From: Xestospongia muta | Lineage: Eukaryota; Porifera; Demospongiae; Haplosclerida; Petrosiidae | Direction of reading: 5' to 3' | Assembly (NCBI GenBank): GCA_963693285.1 | Contig: OY848922.1 | Span: forward strand, 687,001 to 751,000 | DNA: 64,000 bases | Shown here: positions 33,201-47,600 of the stretch, one piece after another | How positions within the stretch are numbered: position 1 is the stretch's first letter | How the letters are laid out: the number at the start of each line of letters is the position of its first letter | The notes under the pieces: model-generated | Database searches by the model: none | What the model saw: the letters and a program-made list of their open reading frames with translations, nothing else | Told to the model about the DNA's origin: nothing | Position numbers and translations under genes: made by a program

Positions 33201-36200
33201 TAATAGGTAGTATTCCACTATGATGCACTGCAATACCACGTTTTAATAGATCCTTCATCCAAGTCACCTACAAATTAAAACCAAGAGATAACGATTGTAA
33301 ACATCAAATTAAGTAAATATAATTGTGAGCAAAAACGACTGATAGATTTGTAAGTACCTGAGGTAGTTCTTTATCGGAGCCTTTTAATATCGAAATTGAT
33401 TTTTGAAAGAAAGAATTTATTTTGTGTTTTTCGTCACCATCAGTCAAATCTAAGTTTGTCAGACAATCAGCATTTTGATCGCAACGAGCACGAGACAATG
33501 TGAATGCTACTAACGGTAGTTTGTCCTTCTTTTGTAACATGTAAACGAGAGAGAGCCAAATATTTTTGTCTTGAGCTGGTCCTAGTTGAGATCTTCCTTT
33601 AGGACCAAACTTAGCAGCAGCTCCATGTTTCTCTTCTCTTTCTTTCTTAGCATCTAAAGCTTGTTGATATCTGGAGTATAGGAATGAAAATATCAGTATA
33701 TCATTAGTATAGGAATGAAATTATCAATATATATGTAGTATAGGAATGAAATTATCAATATATATGTAGTATAGGAATAAAATTATCAGTATATATGTAG
33801 TATAGGAATGAAATTATCAGTATATCTGTAGTATAGGAATGAAATTATCAATATATATGTAGTATAGGAATGAAATTATCAATATATATGTAGTATTGGA
33901 ACGAAATTATTAATTATATGTGTAGTCAGTAAATATCTATTAATATCTATTGAGTATCTACAGATACTGATAGATACTCAGTAGGTATGTAATATGAAGG
34001 TATCAAGTATCAATTTATGAAAACATGAGACTCTATATTCTTAAATTAAATGAACAATAAATTTACCCTTTCAAAATAAACTTTCTGTGTTCATCTACAA
34101 TCATGAACAGCTGCTCTTGTGTCTGTTTACTGTTACCAGTGTACAAATAGTGCTGCAATGGTACCGGTCTCTTACTAGTACTTATAACATATATGTTCTT
34201 TTGCTTTGTCCGCCTATGGACAATATAAATCACATGTAAATCACATGGATGTCACATGACTAAACTACTTACCCCACCCAATCAGCAAATTCCATTGCAT
34301 TAGGTACAGTAGCCGATAGTAAGATTAGATGGATGTGTCGTGGTAACATTATGAGGACTTCCTCCCAAACTACTCCTCTCTAAATGGATAGATGAATGAA
34401 CGTGAATGGAGAGATAAATAGTTGAATGGATGAACAGATTGTCAAAATGGATGAATGGAAAAATGGACAAATGAGACAATTAGATCAACAGATAAAATCA
34501 ATAGATAAATGTTACCTCAGAATCATTGACGTAGTGAACTTCATCAAAGATCACCCACTCAACATCACGTATGATATCAGATCCATGATACAACATTGAA
34601 CTAGCAACAAACAAATCAAATTCTATCTCTTCCCCTCTCTCCTTTCTCTTACCGCAATATCTCTGTAGTCATAATGAGACAAGGTGCCTCTTTCCGTATC
34701 TGAACATCCCCAGTTACCAATCCGATATTGTCTTCGCCAAAAGTCGATCGAAAATCTCTAAACTTTTGGTTGGAAAGAGCCTTAATAGGCGAAGTATAAA
34801 TAGTTCTATACAAATAAACATTACTAACACATGATAGCTATATTATGTACAATGACTGACTTAGTCATGTGAGAGAGAGAAAGAGCTATAGCATACTCTG
34901 CTACAACCGTCTTTCCTGCTGAGGTGTGAGCAGCAACAAAGACGCATTGATGTGATTCCAGTCTCAATATGGCTTGTTTCTGAAAAATGTCTAACTCAAA
35001 TGGCCACTAAAAAAGACAGTGAGATATGGAGACAGTTAGACAATATAATACTGACTGAGTGTGCCATATATGGTATCCTCTCATGGAAATCATCTACACT
35101 CTCTTGTAAATCAACTTTGATTGCCCATGTCTTTTTACCAATAGGGTCCTGAAATGCATCGGAATTTTGATCCCCTGGGGGGGACATTTCTTCTACTAGT
35201 TCATCAATAGTATTATCACTATCTTTGACCTAAAATATATTAATAGTTATTGTATGGAAATATTATATTATATTAGTACTGGATTGGAGTCTGGTATGGT
35301 AGGTGTGTCTTTGTCTTGGTCTGAAGTCCATTCCAACCCTAGTCCCATTCCAGAACCAGAGAGTAAGTCTTGGAGTGAGATTGTTAAGGATGCACTGGAG
35401 TCTAAGGAAATGGTAAACACACATATATTATTAATTTAAAACTACCAGCTGATTGAATATGTGACTCGTCAGGAAAGGTCATTCCCTCATTGAACCCAGG
35501 AGGTACAGACAACAGATCTAATTAAAAAAATAAATATCATTTCAGCTAGTAGCAGTCCAGCTATCGACCAACAAGCAGGTGTAACTTTCAACTAACTATT
35601 GCTAAAATCAATGTTATCATCTGTAGACTGCAATATGTTTTTAACTGCTGTCTCTGGTTCATCCAAACCACCTGTATTATTAAAAGAATTATATATTAGA
35701 CTCATTCCCAAATACTCATACTGCATGTGTTATGAGTGTGAGATGTACCTGGCCAAAAAGGGAAATGGGTGGAGTCACCTTTAATGGATTGATCGAGTGG
35801 ACCTGGTGCCCTTTGAAGAGAGGTGGAGTTTTTAGCTGTAAGCCCCACCTCATTGACCTCAATCTATACAGCATATAACGTATAATTAGAACATTATAGT
35901 ACATTTATGGTATACATACTTCTTTATAGCCAGATAGTTTTCCAGTCTTTGGGTCTCGTTCCACAGCAATTTGTGTGTGGGAGGGGCAAAGAGGAACAAA
36001 AAGCAATGACTCCGGCTTAGGTACCCTTGGCCAGAACCTATCAAAAAATCACAAACGGAGGGTCTGGTACATATGCAAATATTCCATAATAAATATAATA
36101 TTTTAATATTGGTGTTCATTGCAGCAAGTTGATACATTACAATACATTACTGCATTGAAATGTATTCAGTTGTATTACTACTTAGATGTACCCACTTTTG

Positions 36201-36299
36201 GCTGCTGCGAAAATTATGAATTGAGAGATTTTGAGGAGATAAGAGGAACTCCTCCATTTCATTTTGGGGAGAGGGAAAGGGTGGCAATGGAATTGACAT
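30294..36299 (-). CDS. SKIV2L: SKI2 RNA helicase (SKIV2L)
   Basis: DExH-box helicase of the cytoplasmic SKI complex, which feeds mRNA to the exosome for 3'-5' decay. The start ATG at 36299 gives [20 protein letters not shown]. Helicase core: Walker A in [20 protein letters not shown] (about 34885-34940), DEVH in [13 protein letters not shown] (about 34525-34565), and motif VI in [12 protein letters not shown] (about 32660-32700). The arch/KOW insertion reads [20 protein letters not shown] (about 31970-32035). The C-terminus ends [13 protein letters not shown], nearly identical to animal SKI2 and unlike MTR4. About 25 short exons. Its exosome partner subunit EXOSC4 lies 4 kb away. Introns carry 31-bp repeats (33690-33910) and ATCC repeats (32105-32190). 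Confidence 0.95.
32105..32190 (+). repeat. (ATCC)n-type microsatellite
   Basis: Imperfect CATC/CATT tetranucleotide run in a SKI2 intron. Confidence 0.9.
33690..33910 (+). repeat. 31-bp minisatellite in SKI2 intron
   Basis: About seven copies with core TATAGGAATGAAATTATCAA followed by TATATATGTAG. Confidence 0.9.
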
Positions 36300-36519
36300 G
36301 ATGCCTATATAAGTCAGAGAAAATATATATATTAATTAATTATTAACCACACCTCCAGCCACACCCAGTGAATTTAAGTTCAGTTTACTTAGTGGAAGGT
36401 AAGTTTCTTCTTGAAGCGTTTATCAATAGATATGTATTCTAAACCTCTTATATCGTACTATAACAGGTAATAAATCTCTAACTACATATTCTCTGTCTCA
36501 TTTAGGCTAGGAGTTTACA
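36300..36519. promoter_or_regulatory. Divergent promoter and BRK1 5' UTR
   Basis: 220 bp between the SKI2 and BRK1 start codons. A BRK1 5' UTR exon probably ends at about 36399 (GGAAG|GTAAGTT) and splices to CATTTAG at about 36506. Confidence 0.55.
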
Positions 36520-36723
36520 ATGTCTTCAGTTCAAGCACAGATCCAGCAAGACTGGAATAACAGAGAATTTATTGAGCTCATTACAACCAGTATTAAAAAG
36601 ATTACAGAGTTTTTGAATGCATTCGATCTCTCAGCACGATCCCGTCTTGCTACATTGAATGAGAAACTGACATACCTGGAACGACAGGTGGATTATATAG
36701 AAGCGAGAGTGAATAAACCATGA
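36520..36723 (+). CDS. BRK1: BRICK1 (HSPC300), SCAR/WAVE complex subunit
   Basis: Small coiled-coil subunit of the WAVE regulatory complex, which activates Arp2/3 actin nucleation. 67 residues in one exon. [20 protein letters not shown] and [20 protein letters not shown] are near-verbatim family signatures; the family is usually ~75 residues. The start is the first ATG after the probable 5' UTR intron acceptor. Confidence 0.97.
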   Translation: MSSVQAQIQQDWNNREFIELITTSIKKITEFLNAFDLSARSRLATLNEKLTYLERQVDYIEARVNKP

Positions 36724-37807
36724 TAATAACACAGGATCAACAATCATTGTGTTCTTTTATAACCTTACCTATTAGATTTTAGTTTATAACAAACATAATC
36801 ATTACTATTATAATCACAAGTGACTGTTATAAACATGATATCTTAAATAGTAAATTGATGAATACAGAATACTTCTATCCTGGCCATAGTATTTAACAGT
36901 ATTAATAATAAGGTGTTATTAATTCATTATAGTTAATATTATGGTTAAGTGTCAAACTCAACGGAGCATATATAGACACTAGCACAAACATACCACAAAA
37001 ATACTAAGTTTGATAAAAGAGCAAGGTTCCATCTTGCAAAGACCATTGTGTTCAGTTGTCTCCTAGCTGAAACATACTGGAACATTTGTGACTGGAATGA
37101 GTCTAGCTGTTAGATGTGTGACTGGAATGAGTCTAGCTGTTAGATGTGTGACTGGAATGAGTCTAGCTGCTAGATGTATGACTGGAATGAGTCTAGTTGC
37201 TAGATGTATGATTGGAATGAGTCTAGTTGAACAATTATTTTTGACAAGATTTAAATCTTAAAGATTAATTATAAAAAGGTTGATTTTGAAACTGCTTAAT
37301 TTAAAATTGTTATGACAAATTATTTAAAGTAATTTTTTGAAGACATGTAATAAATGAACACACACAAAACAAGCCGACCTTACTGAACTGTAAGTCTTCT
37401 ACCTAATATTAGGAGTGAAAGTAAAATGCATTTATTGTAATTATAACACTTCTGTGTACCAATGAATTCATTTTTACTTTAAAATAATATTACATTAAAT
37501 ATTCTGATGAGTATTTTATAATAAAGTAACACTCACATTATATCACAAGTCCAGCTTTATGTGTGTGTGTGTGTGTGCACAATATAACAAACTTAATACA
37601 TTAATAGACATAATTTTAAGAAAGGGATCTCTTTAAAGAATATAACACTTCACTCTCTGACTGACAAAAAAATAACTTGTATATTTGTTTGTTCCTAGTT
37701 AAGTGGTCTTATTTTTCTGATAACATTAACATACAGTACATGTCATGCTGTATCACTGATATGGGTAACATGATGAACAGCGGAGGGGAGAAGGAGAAGA
37801 GAAGACA
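36724..37807. other. Convergent intergenic region BRK1/SMC1
   Basis: AT-rich, presumably the two 3' UTRs. It contains a 30-bp minisatellite at 37085-37232 and a (GT)n run at about 37561. No gene seen. Confidence 0.7.
37085..37232 (+). repeat. 30-bp minisatellite
   Basis: Five copies with core GACTGGAATGAGTCTAGCTG followed by TTAGATGTGT. Confidence 0.93.
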
Positions 37808-40800
37808 TTAGGTACGTTGTTTAGAAGGGGCTGAGCCAGATGAATATTGTGTCAAGTCGTGAGTTAAAGTATGACTAATGGTACACTCTCCACCAGGCTA
37901 TATTACAAGAGAAAAAGATTATAACACGAACCTCACTCAAAAATAGATAGTATAGATTCCATTAACTTCAATATATATATATATACCCATTACATTCACC
38001 ATTATACCCATTACATACACCTTTATACCCATTACATACACCCTTAACCATTATACCCACTATACCCACTATTATGTACTCATACATGTACTGATACCAT
38101 AGTGTCTTACTTCACAGTATATGCCTATGAGAGCATCAGCATGACTATAGAACTCTTCTTTCAATGAAATGACAATACATTGAAATCGATCTGTACCAGT
38201 CTGTTCAGTGATGTAACGAGCAACCTGAAGAAGGTGTGGTCAAGATACATGTACATGTAACAATTTGTTATTACCCTGTTGATATTTGTATTGTCAAGTG
38301 CTGCATCAATTTCATCTAGAACAAAAAATGGAGCTGGTTGAAAACTAGAGAGAGAGAGAGATTATATAGTAAAGGTGCATACTTTTTTATACCTGTGTAT
38401 AGAAAACAGTAAAGCTAATGCTGCCACTGTTTTTTCTCCACCAGATAAATTATCCATGGGACGAAACCTAATCATTACATCACAACATTGTAGATAGCTC
38501 CATACTACTTTACAATATCTTACCTTTTACCAGGAGCAATACAATTATAACTAATACCATCAAGATAGGGCTCCTACAATCAATACACATAATAAATTAT
38601 TATTATGTACTTAAATACCTCAGCATTCTCAGCTCCTAAGAAAGCTTGTGCACTCGAATTATTAGACAGTTTCTATACATTAAAGACAATGGACTAAAGT
38701 TAAATTGATATGTATATACTCACTTTGTATATGTCATCAATAACTGTGGAGACATGATCAAATGCTCGAATAAAGTCATCATATCTAGTGAGAATGAACA
38801 CAATTGTGATGTAGTTTAGAGAATATAGTTGCACCTTTTCTTCTTGATTCTTGCAAAATCCTGTTTCGTTTTTCTAGCCATGAGTCTCGACTGTTCAAAA
38901 GCAGCAGCAGTTTGTTGCAATCGTGCCTCAACATCATCTAGTCTAAAGAAGATACATTATATAGCTAATAATTACTGTATAATATGCAGCACATGTTAGC
39001 CCTTAAAACCTACAGCATGGTCTACATGAACGCATGCATTTATATACACAATGTGGAATTAACAATACATGTAATAGTGAGGTAGTCCCCTTACTTGTCC
39101 AGTGCTCTCATATTGGGAGTAGTAATACGTTGCAAGTTGGTTTGTAATCGAACAACTTGAGCATTGAGGTCTTGAGCTGTGCTCTTGATCTCGGCAGCTT
39201 GTGTTATCTAAAAGAGATACGTTAACTCACTCGTTAGATGTGTGGGTGGATAACTCACTGTTTTGTATCCTTCTTCTAAATCAGTATAGTCTATAATAAT
39301 CCTAGACTCTCTCTCATATAGTAATTGGGCACCCTGAAAATACATGTAATATGATACATGTAATTATAATGTACATGTACATGTACCTGTGTCGTCATAC
39401 TATCAACATCCATCATAGCAATAGAAGAACTAGTCTCACCACTTTGACTGTGTGATCCTCCCTAAGAGAGCACAAACCACTATAAATTGTAACACAATAT
39501 TAACACTACCTCAATGTCTCCAATATCATCCATTGAACCATTTGTCATTGGAATCTGAATATTATCCATCTAAAAAACAACACTGTCTAAAAATATCCAC
39601 TATTAATTGTTAATATACTTTGCAAGCCTTTAACAGACTATGACGATCTGATTTCTTCTGATCTAATTCTGTCTCCTAATATTGAAGACAACTATTATAG
39701 TGACTAGACTGTATTATAAAGTACCATAGCATTGATCTTCTTCTGTATAGTTATAACTTCCTTAGTAATGTTAGCTAACATCTTTTTTAACTCTTTAACC
39801 TCAACATCCTAAACAATAAAAGATACATATTATATTACATGTATTTAATGTATTACTTGGTCATCAAATTCTCGTTGTACAGATAATTTTTGAGTTTGTA
39901 GTTCCTCAATCTCAGCTTCAATCGACTCAATAGCCTGAATAACAATATATATCATATAATACATGTATACTATTGACGGTACATGGACATGTAGTGTTAC
40001 ATGTAATAGAAGTACCTTTAAAAGGTTATCTTCTTGTTTCTGTAGAGAGGCAATGGAGTCCTCGTCAGTTGCAATACTTGTAGATAATTTCTTTACAATA
40101 GCTACATAACAATATAGCACATGTTATACGTACTCTAGTTACTTTATATACCTTTAGTGTCACGTCGTCTTTCGTAATCCAGTTGGTTCTCAAGTCTTGA
40201 GATTTGATTCTCATACTCCAATTTCTTTTGTTCTTGTTGTTGTTGACTGCGAAGTTGTTTCTCTTCATATTCCCTGAAATAAACAATAAAGTATTTTAGA
40301 AACCAGCTATTGTCATAATTACCTGATGTTCGATATTTTGATACGTCTACAAAAGTCTTTAAAAATCTAAAAAATTGTTTGCATGTAATGTGTACATAAA
40401 TACACGTAAAGAACTTATTACCTGATCTTCCACTTTGCTAATTTTTGAGTTAAGACTGTTTATTCTGGTCTCTCGTTTATCAATAGATGCTTGAATATTG
40501 ACCATTCTAGGCTGGGTATATTAATAAGATATTAATAGCACCACTAATTAAAGGGGCTTACCTCAATAGCTTGTAACTCTGTTCTAATATGTTCCAGTTC
40601 TCTCTCTGTCTTTGACAACAAATTAGACTACAACAAATAATGTTATAATCAAATAAAACTCTCAGTACTTCACTTACAGTATTGTCATAATCTTTCTTGG
40701 AGTAGTTGAGTCGAGATTCCAGTCCCATTATTTGAGACTGCATACCTTGGAGCTCTGATGTTTTACGTCGAACAACTACCAGTTCCTGTATCTCTTCAAG

Positions 40801-41187
40801 ATAGCGATCTTTTTGCCGTCGTAGTCCTTCCACTTGCTACAGTGTTAACAGAAGGAGTTATATCATTGCATTGTATACTAATACCTTCTCATCCCATCTT
40901 TTAGCTTTTGCTTTGATGTTACTAGCTCCACCCGAAATAATACCCGACTTCTGAAACAGAGTCCCATCCAAAGAGACAGTCTACAGTAAAGAGAGTGATT
41001 ATTAATATTAATGGTGTGATATTGTGTACCTTTCTTCTTTCTGGTGTACCAAAGGCTACTCTCCTAGCTTCTTCTGTAGTGTCACAGACAAGGGAGTTAC
41101 CACAAGCAAAGAGTAAGGCTCGCTTAACAGGTGGTTCAAATTTAATAATATCAATAACTAGTTTTGCTGAACCACCTAAATTCCTGC

Positions 41188-41251
<64 letters not shown>

Positions 41252-44200
41252 TACGTTGAAGTACACACATTCATATTATTACCTCAATGCTTCATTTGTT
41301 GGTTTAGCTTCGATGCTATCCAAAGGAAGAAACAAACAAGGCTCTCCACGCTACAACAAAATCAACATCATATTCACATGTACATTCATTACCTGTTCTT
41401 TAATGTATTGTATACAGTCCTTGCCAGTTTTCTCCTGATCTACAACAATAGCGTCCATATTTCTCCCCATCACTTTTGTAATGGCTACACTATATCTTCG
41501 ATGGACAGGTTCACAAAGATCAATCAGACGACCATGAACACCAGGATATAGTCTCTTTAAGTTCTCAAGCAGTTCCAGTCTTCTCTGAGTCCGACTGTTC
41601 TCATGTGTATCAACCTAATATAGTGTACAATGTTTATCAGTGAAACATATCTATATGTACCTTTGCATCTCTGATCTTATTATGAATTCCTTCCAAAGCT
41701 TCATTGAGTTCTTGATAACGAAGCTCAGCTCGAGTGATTTCATCAGATAATTTTTCGTGATCATTTTTTAACTTTGATGATTGTTCTGAGCTTGTTCTGA
41801 GAAGAACAAATAAAGCATCAAATAAAATACAATTATTATTTACTTTATATAAGACTCCAGTCTTTCTAATCTCTGTCTGTGTTGTGAGAGCTGTTCTTGA
41901 AGTTGTTGTTGACGTGTCTCTAATTCTTCTTTCTTCATTTTTGTCTGTTCAAGATCTTCTTCATCAGTACGTTGTTCATGTCTGACCTGAAATGGTCACA
42001 AATGTACATGAAGATACATGCTAATACATGCATGTGTACATACATGTAAAATTACATGTATATGTATTATATCAGAATATATGTTGCCATCATACCCTTT
42101 CTAATTGCTGTGCTAGTGATGCAGATTGTTTACCAGCGATATCTTTTAGTCTATGATACTCAGCAATCTATAATAGTAACAGTCCATTAGTACATGTAAT
42201 GTTAGAGAGAGTGACCATTAGTACATGTAATGTTAGAGAGAGTGACCATTAGTACATGTAATATTAGAGAGAGTGACCATTAGTACATGTAATATTAGAG
42301 AGAGTGACCATTAGTACATGTAATATTAGAGAGAGTGACCATTAGTACATGTAATATTAGAGAGAGTGACCATTAGTACATGTAATGTTAGAGAGAGTGA
42401 CCATTAGTACATGTAATATTAGAGAGAGTGACCATTAGTACATGTAATATTAGAGAGAGTGACCATTAGTACATGTAATATTAGAGAGAGTGACCTCATC
42501 ATCTTTGAGTTGTACACCACTGCGTTCGTTGGTACGAGCAAATTCTTCATTGAAAAGTTCAAAAGCTTCATTTACTTCTCTCAGCTCTCTCTCTAGAGAC
42601 TCAACCTAACAACAAATATATTTACACAGTCTGTTATAATATACTTACTTTTTCTTTATGTTCAGAATGTTTCTCTCTAGCTTTAGACAACGTTTTTCTA
42701 AAGAATAATAATACAACATTCTCATAATCAAAGTATTAGTACAAATGTACTGTTATTTTAGATAACTCTTACTTTTGAGCTTCCAATCTTTTGATAACAT
42801 GAGAAGTTTCCTCTTTAGCTTTGATATAACGCGGTTTCTTTGAATTCATCTCAACTTCTTTCTCTCTCATTCTTTTATCAATGACGTTGATTTCTCTAGT
42901 CCATCGAGCTGACTCTTGACGTTTGGACTTCAACTGGTCCTCCAATTTCTGACGCTTACGAACCTACAATAATAATATCACACTTCCATTATTATAGCTT
43001 ATTTTACTTCTTTATCAACATCTTTCTGCATGGACTTCATTTCTTTGCTCAACTTTTCAATTTGTTGCTCATTGTGATATAGTTTAAACAATTGCTCCTC
43101 AACTTGAACCTCCAACTACATTGACAACATTATAATATGCTCTTTTATTAGTGAACTTCTACTTACCAATTCTTGTGCTAGTTTCTTGTACTTGTCAGCT
43201 TCTTCCTTTTCTGCTCGAGCTTCTTTCTTCTCTAATGATATGCCCTGAAACAATCCAGTTATTAGACATTAGAAATATACATGTTGAACACATAATGTAC
43301 ATGTACATTGTGTTTAGAATTTTTTACTAACTCACTTTCTTTTTTTGGTAGCTGAAAGCTGTCTCCTCTTGAGCTTTCATCATGGCTGCTTTCTTCTCTT
43401 CGTATTCATCAGCATATTCCTTTGATCTGAAAACAAATATTACAATAAAATAAACACCAATAATACCAACAGTACCTGCTGATCTCCTCAAATAACTGGG
43501 TCCTCTCTTTAGGTGTCTTCATAGCTATAGACTCCACAGCACCCTATCATATGTAGAATTGATACATAATACTTGAATTTCCATCCATCCCTACTTGAAA
43601 CACTAGAAAATTCTTTGCTTTAATATAGATTCCAATCTGTTCTAATGAACTCATATATTCTGCTGCACTCTTTACCTAGTAATAATGATATCATAATGAT
43701 CTCATAATATTACTATGTAATACTTTGTCATTAATTCTATAGACAGACTTCCAATCACTCTTCTGTTCTGATTTATGCTCAACAATACTAGATAAAAGAT
43801 CATTAAGTAGGCAATAATTACAATATGACATATGTTATAAACAATGAACAAGAAAGGAGCTATTAAAGGAGGTGTGTCATTGGCTCACGTTCTTGCAAAT
43901 GTTGTCTCTGTTCCATTACTTTCTTTATAAACTGCTGTAACACGAGCTGTAGACGCTACTGGTTTGGAAATAGGTGCTCCATGTATCAACTCCTGATTTT
44001 ACAGAACATATGTAATGATAGGATGCACTAATAATATATCGCATACCTTCAAACTTTTGACACGAAGGTTTCTCGTCTGTTCTCCTAATACAAAACTAAT
44101 GGCATCCATGAGATTGGACTTGCCTATTAAATATAAGTAGTATAATACATATCGCATGTCTTTACCTGCTCCATTAGGTCCTATAATAGCTGTGAACTTT

Positions 44201-44277
44201 CTAAAGGGTCCTATTATTTGCAAACCCTTATATGACTTAAAGTTCTCTAACTCCAACCTATCTAAATACCCAGCCAT
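37808..44277 (-). CDS. SMC1A: Cohesin subunit SMC1
   Basis: ATPase of the cohesin ring (with SMC3, RAD21 and SA) for sister chromatid cohesion and genome folding. ATG 44277 gives [20 protein letters not shown]; the Walker A lysine lies in [19 protein letters not shown], split by an intron (about 44105-44205). Long coiled-coil segments flank a hinge ([19 protein letters not shown]; about 40900-41170). The ABC signature is [16 protein letters not shown] (about 38400-38450) and Walker [13 protein letters not shown] (about 38290-38340). The C-terminus [15 protein letters not shown] ends at TAA 37808-37810. About 25 exons with small introns. One donor (42495, GAG|GTCACT) lies at the edge of a 31-bp minisatellite. 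Confidence 0.95.
41194..41248 (-). repeat. (CT)n on coding strand at an SMC1 acceptor
   Basis: The + strand reads GAGAGA; on the transcript it is a CT tract directly before CTGCAG|GAATTTAGG, so it is the polypyrimidine tract of that exon. Confidence 0.9.
42181..42495 (-). repeat. 31-bp minisatellite in SMC1 intron
   Basis: Ten units with exact 31-bp spacing (GTGACC at 42211, 42242, 42273 and so on to 42490), core GTGACCATTAGTACATGTAA. It fills the intron; its last unit supplies the transcript's 5' splice site. Confidence 0.95.
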
Positions 44278-44639
44278 GTTGTTCACTTAGACAGCACAGA
44301 TTGTCTCAGAGTTTTACGAAGAAAGCTTGTGTATAGATCAAAACCTTCTCAACTGACAGATAAGCTTCTTGCAACCTCCAGGACGTCTCTTTGCAGCTGC
44401 TAGGTCACTTTCTTTCATTTCCCGCCAATTAATTTCTAATTAAAGCCCATTTTTTAAAATGTACGGAAACAAAAACGGAAATATTCTGAAATTAATGTAG
44501 AAATACAATGCACAAAAATTAATCCAATTCCGTATACTTTTTGGCTTCAAACTAATGGAAGATAATGTTTCATTAATTAATCACCATGGTAGTTACCATG
44601 GAAATAAACACATGATCCCAGAAGGCAATACATACAAAG
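44278..44639. promoter_or_regulatory. Divergent promoter SMC1/CH-ankyrin gene with E2F-like site
   Basis: TTTCCCGCC at 44418-44426 matches the E2F consensus, fitting cell-cycle control of cohesin. The site is 141 bp upstream of the SMC1 start. Confidence 0.5.
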
Positions 44640-47600
44640 ATGAGTATATCAACCATTACAGAGCTCACAGCATGGGCTAATATGAGACTAGTGTTTGGTA
44701 ATTGCTGCTGTGAAAACATTCTCAAAGACATCATGGAAGGAGAGAGAATAAAAACACTCGTGGAAAGTAAGAAGTGAAGATCCATTGTCAAAATGATTAA
44801 GCATTTATCTTTCCAGAATTCACAGGAACAGTTCCCAAGAGATTAGGTTCATTAGATGGGTATGTCACAATATATCAATGTACTAAATATGATGTGATAC
44901 CAATCCTCTTTAGACTGACTCCCTCACAGAAAGTCACAAGAGTAGACTGGTTCATTGATGCATTGAAACAACAGTAATTGATGATAGCAACTTGTTGTAG
45001 TACTTTGTTATCTGGTTATTGCTTTGTTTTAGAAATAAACTTCCACAATCATTGAAAATTAGTTCACAATACTTTGCACAGCATTCTACAGATCATGTGA
45101 GATATAATACATAACTAACTACTGACTATCCAATATCCATTACTCATATAATAATAATGATGATGCATCCATAATGCATAATTGTCCATCTATCAATACC
45201 TCATTCATCTCTCCATTCAATAATATGTCCATTGAACTAAAAACAGGTTTATCCAGTATTGTGGCATTTGATTAGTGATGATATCGCTCTTTTATGGGAA
45301 ATAGCACCAACATTCCAACAATCTTTATCCAATACCAACATAACCGTACTATCAGAACCATTGAAGGTAAAACAATATCTACAACTAATTTACACTATAT
45401 CATTACTGGTCTATCTATAGGATGGCCCACAAGATTTAACTAATGGCTCACAATACAAAGTGGGTACCTCTATATATATAGCTGGGTCCTGTGATATTGT
45501 ATGCATTCTGGATTCTATATCTTTAGCCTTATTACCAATCAGCTAAGGGTGAAAAATTCAGCACATTTCGCAGCAAAAAGAGGTACATGTGTTTGTTTTG
45601 TAGAAAGATTTCATAGTAACTGTCTTCATTCATAGAGCAAAGGAAGCTACTTTGATGACGCCTGAAGAAATGATGTTGAAGTTAGTGAATACTCAATTGA
45701 AAGTAAAGATTTGAAAATTCTGTGATACATTTAACTTAAGAATGTACACTGTAGACTGTTCCTGAAGGAAGAAGGCTCAAAATATCAGTAAGAATAATGC
45801 CTTTAAATATATATATAATATATATATACAAATATTATAAACTACTTTTTTAAGGATTTTCAAGAACTCACTGATAGCAAGTAAATAGTATTATTTAATG
45901 TATCTCTTTACCTGATATATTTCAGAATATTATGTGCTCTGGTTAATTCTTTTGTACCAGGAACATTTACATCAGAAGTTCTTCTAAATGACAGGTGCAG
46001 TGACAGTAATGGTGTGTACTATGTATCTCATATAAATATTGCTTCTGTTAAAGATGGACTATAAATCTAGCATTGCAAACTGCTGCTAAACTGTTCAAAG
46101 TAGACACTAAAATGAGCTCTAGAGAATTAAATGAAGTTAGTTATTCTTTACAAAATAATAGAAAAACTTTATAATAACCTTTATTGACTAGGGAGATGAC
46201 ATAGGTGCTTGTGCATTCTTGACTTACTTCTTTCTCTCTGGTTACCAGTTGACTCAAGCCAGAGCTATTGTTACTCAATATGTAAGAACTCTTAAAATCA
46301 TTACAGATTTCAATAATCCATAGGAAGAACTAAACAAAAGACAAGAAGATCTCCAGCAAATGCTACAGAAAATAGAATCATCACAAGAGCAAGCTCCTAC
46401 ATCAACATCTATCTTACAATCATCACCTCCAAAAGAGAAACAGTCAGTACATTGCTACATATCTACTTTACTTTAATGCTGTCTTAGGACTAGGAAAGAG
46501 GAGATAGCATTACAGAGTGTTATAGAAGGTGATAGATCATCACACACTTGATATTATATGACTTTTATAATGTAGAGTTGTCTTGGCTCAGTAATACTTA
46601 TGATATCGAAAGATGTCAAGATTGGCTGAGATCAGCAAAACAGGTTCAAGCTGAGGTGAGAGAAAGCATTGCTGTGCAAATGAGTAGGAGATTTGATATT
46701 ATAGCTGTACCAGAGAATACACGGTTAGTTAAAAACATTGTATAAAATATAATATTGACTTCAACGTCTTCTGCTTTTTAAGTGGCTTGACTATCAATGA
46801 GTTATGTGAGATATACGTCATTAATTTGGTGAGACATGATCTCATATTGTAATCATTGTCTCTCTTACTTCCTTGCAGAGTTTAACTAGTGGTAATGGAT
46901 TCTATACCAATGACAATAAAGAGAATTTATGGACTAAAAGAAAGATGGTAGCTAGAGACAAAGAATCTGGTAAGTTAGAATAATCCACTATTTCACATTT
47001 ATTACTTATACAATGTCACTAGGTGAGTTCTATGATGATTTCTCAGGTGCCTCAGGTGCAGACTGTCCCAAAGGTAACTGCTACATGTGTATAGACTCTA
47101 CAAACTCATTGTTAATGTGTTAGGTTCATTAAGAGGATTATTAGGCCTACATTTAACTGATGTGATTGAGGTAATACCATCTAGTCACATTAATTATGAG
47201 GTAATTAGTTAGTATGATAAAAGTGCCTTTTTAAAATTACATTTGAAATAGTTGTTCTTCGAGAGCTCTTCAAGGAACAAAATCCTCAAAGCTGGTTCCA
47301 AGTTTGTATAACACAAACCTGTTAGACTAACCTGTATTTTTTCAAATAGGTTTCTCTATCAAGTGTTTCCTGGTACTCCAAACCAATGTCAACGACTGCT
47401 CAGGTCAGCTGCAAAAGGAGGCGATCTAGAAACAATACAGAAATTGGTCAGTCTTTAGTTAGACAATACAATATTGTTCACTTTGATATTATAGGTTGTC
47501 TTTTTCAAATCTGATGAACAATTTGTTAATAGTTCTGATACCGAGACTGGCAACACACCACTCCATCTTGCTGCTAGAAATGGACATTTTGTACGATGTT

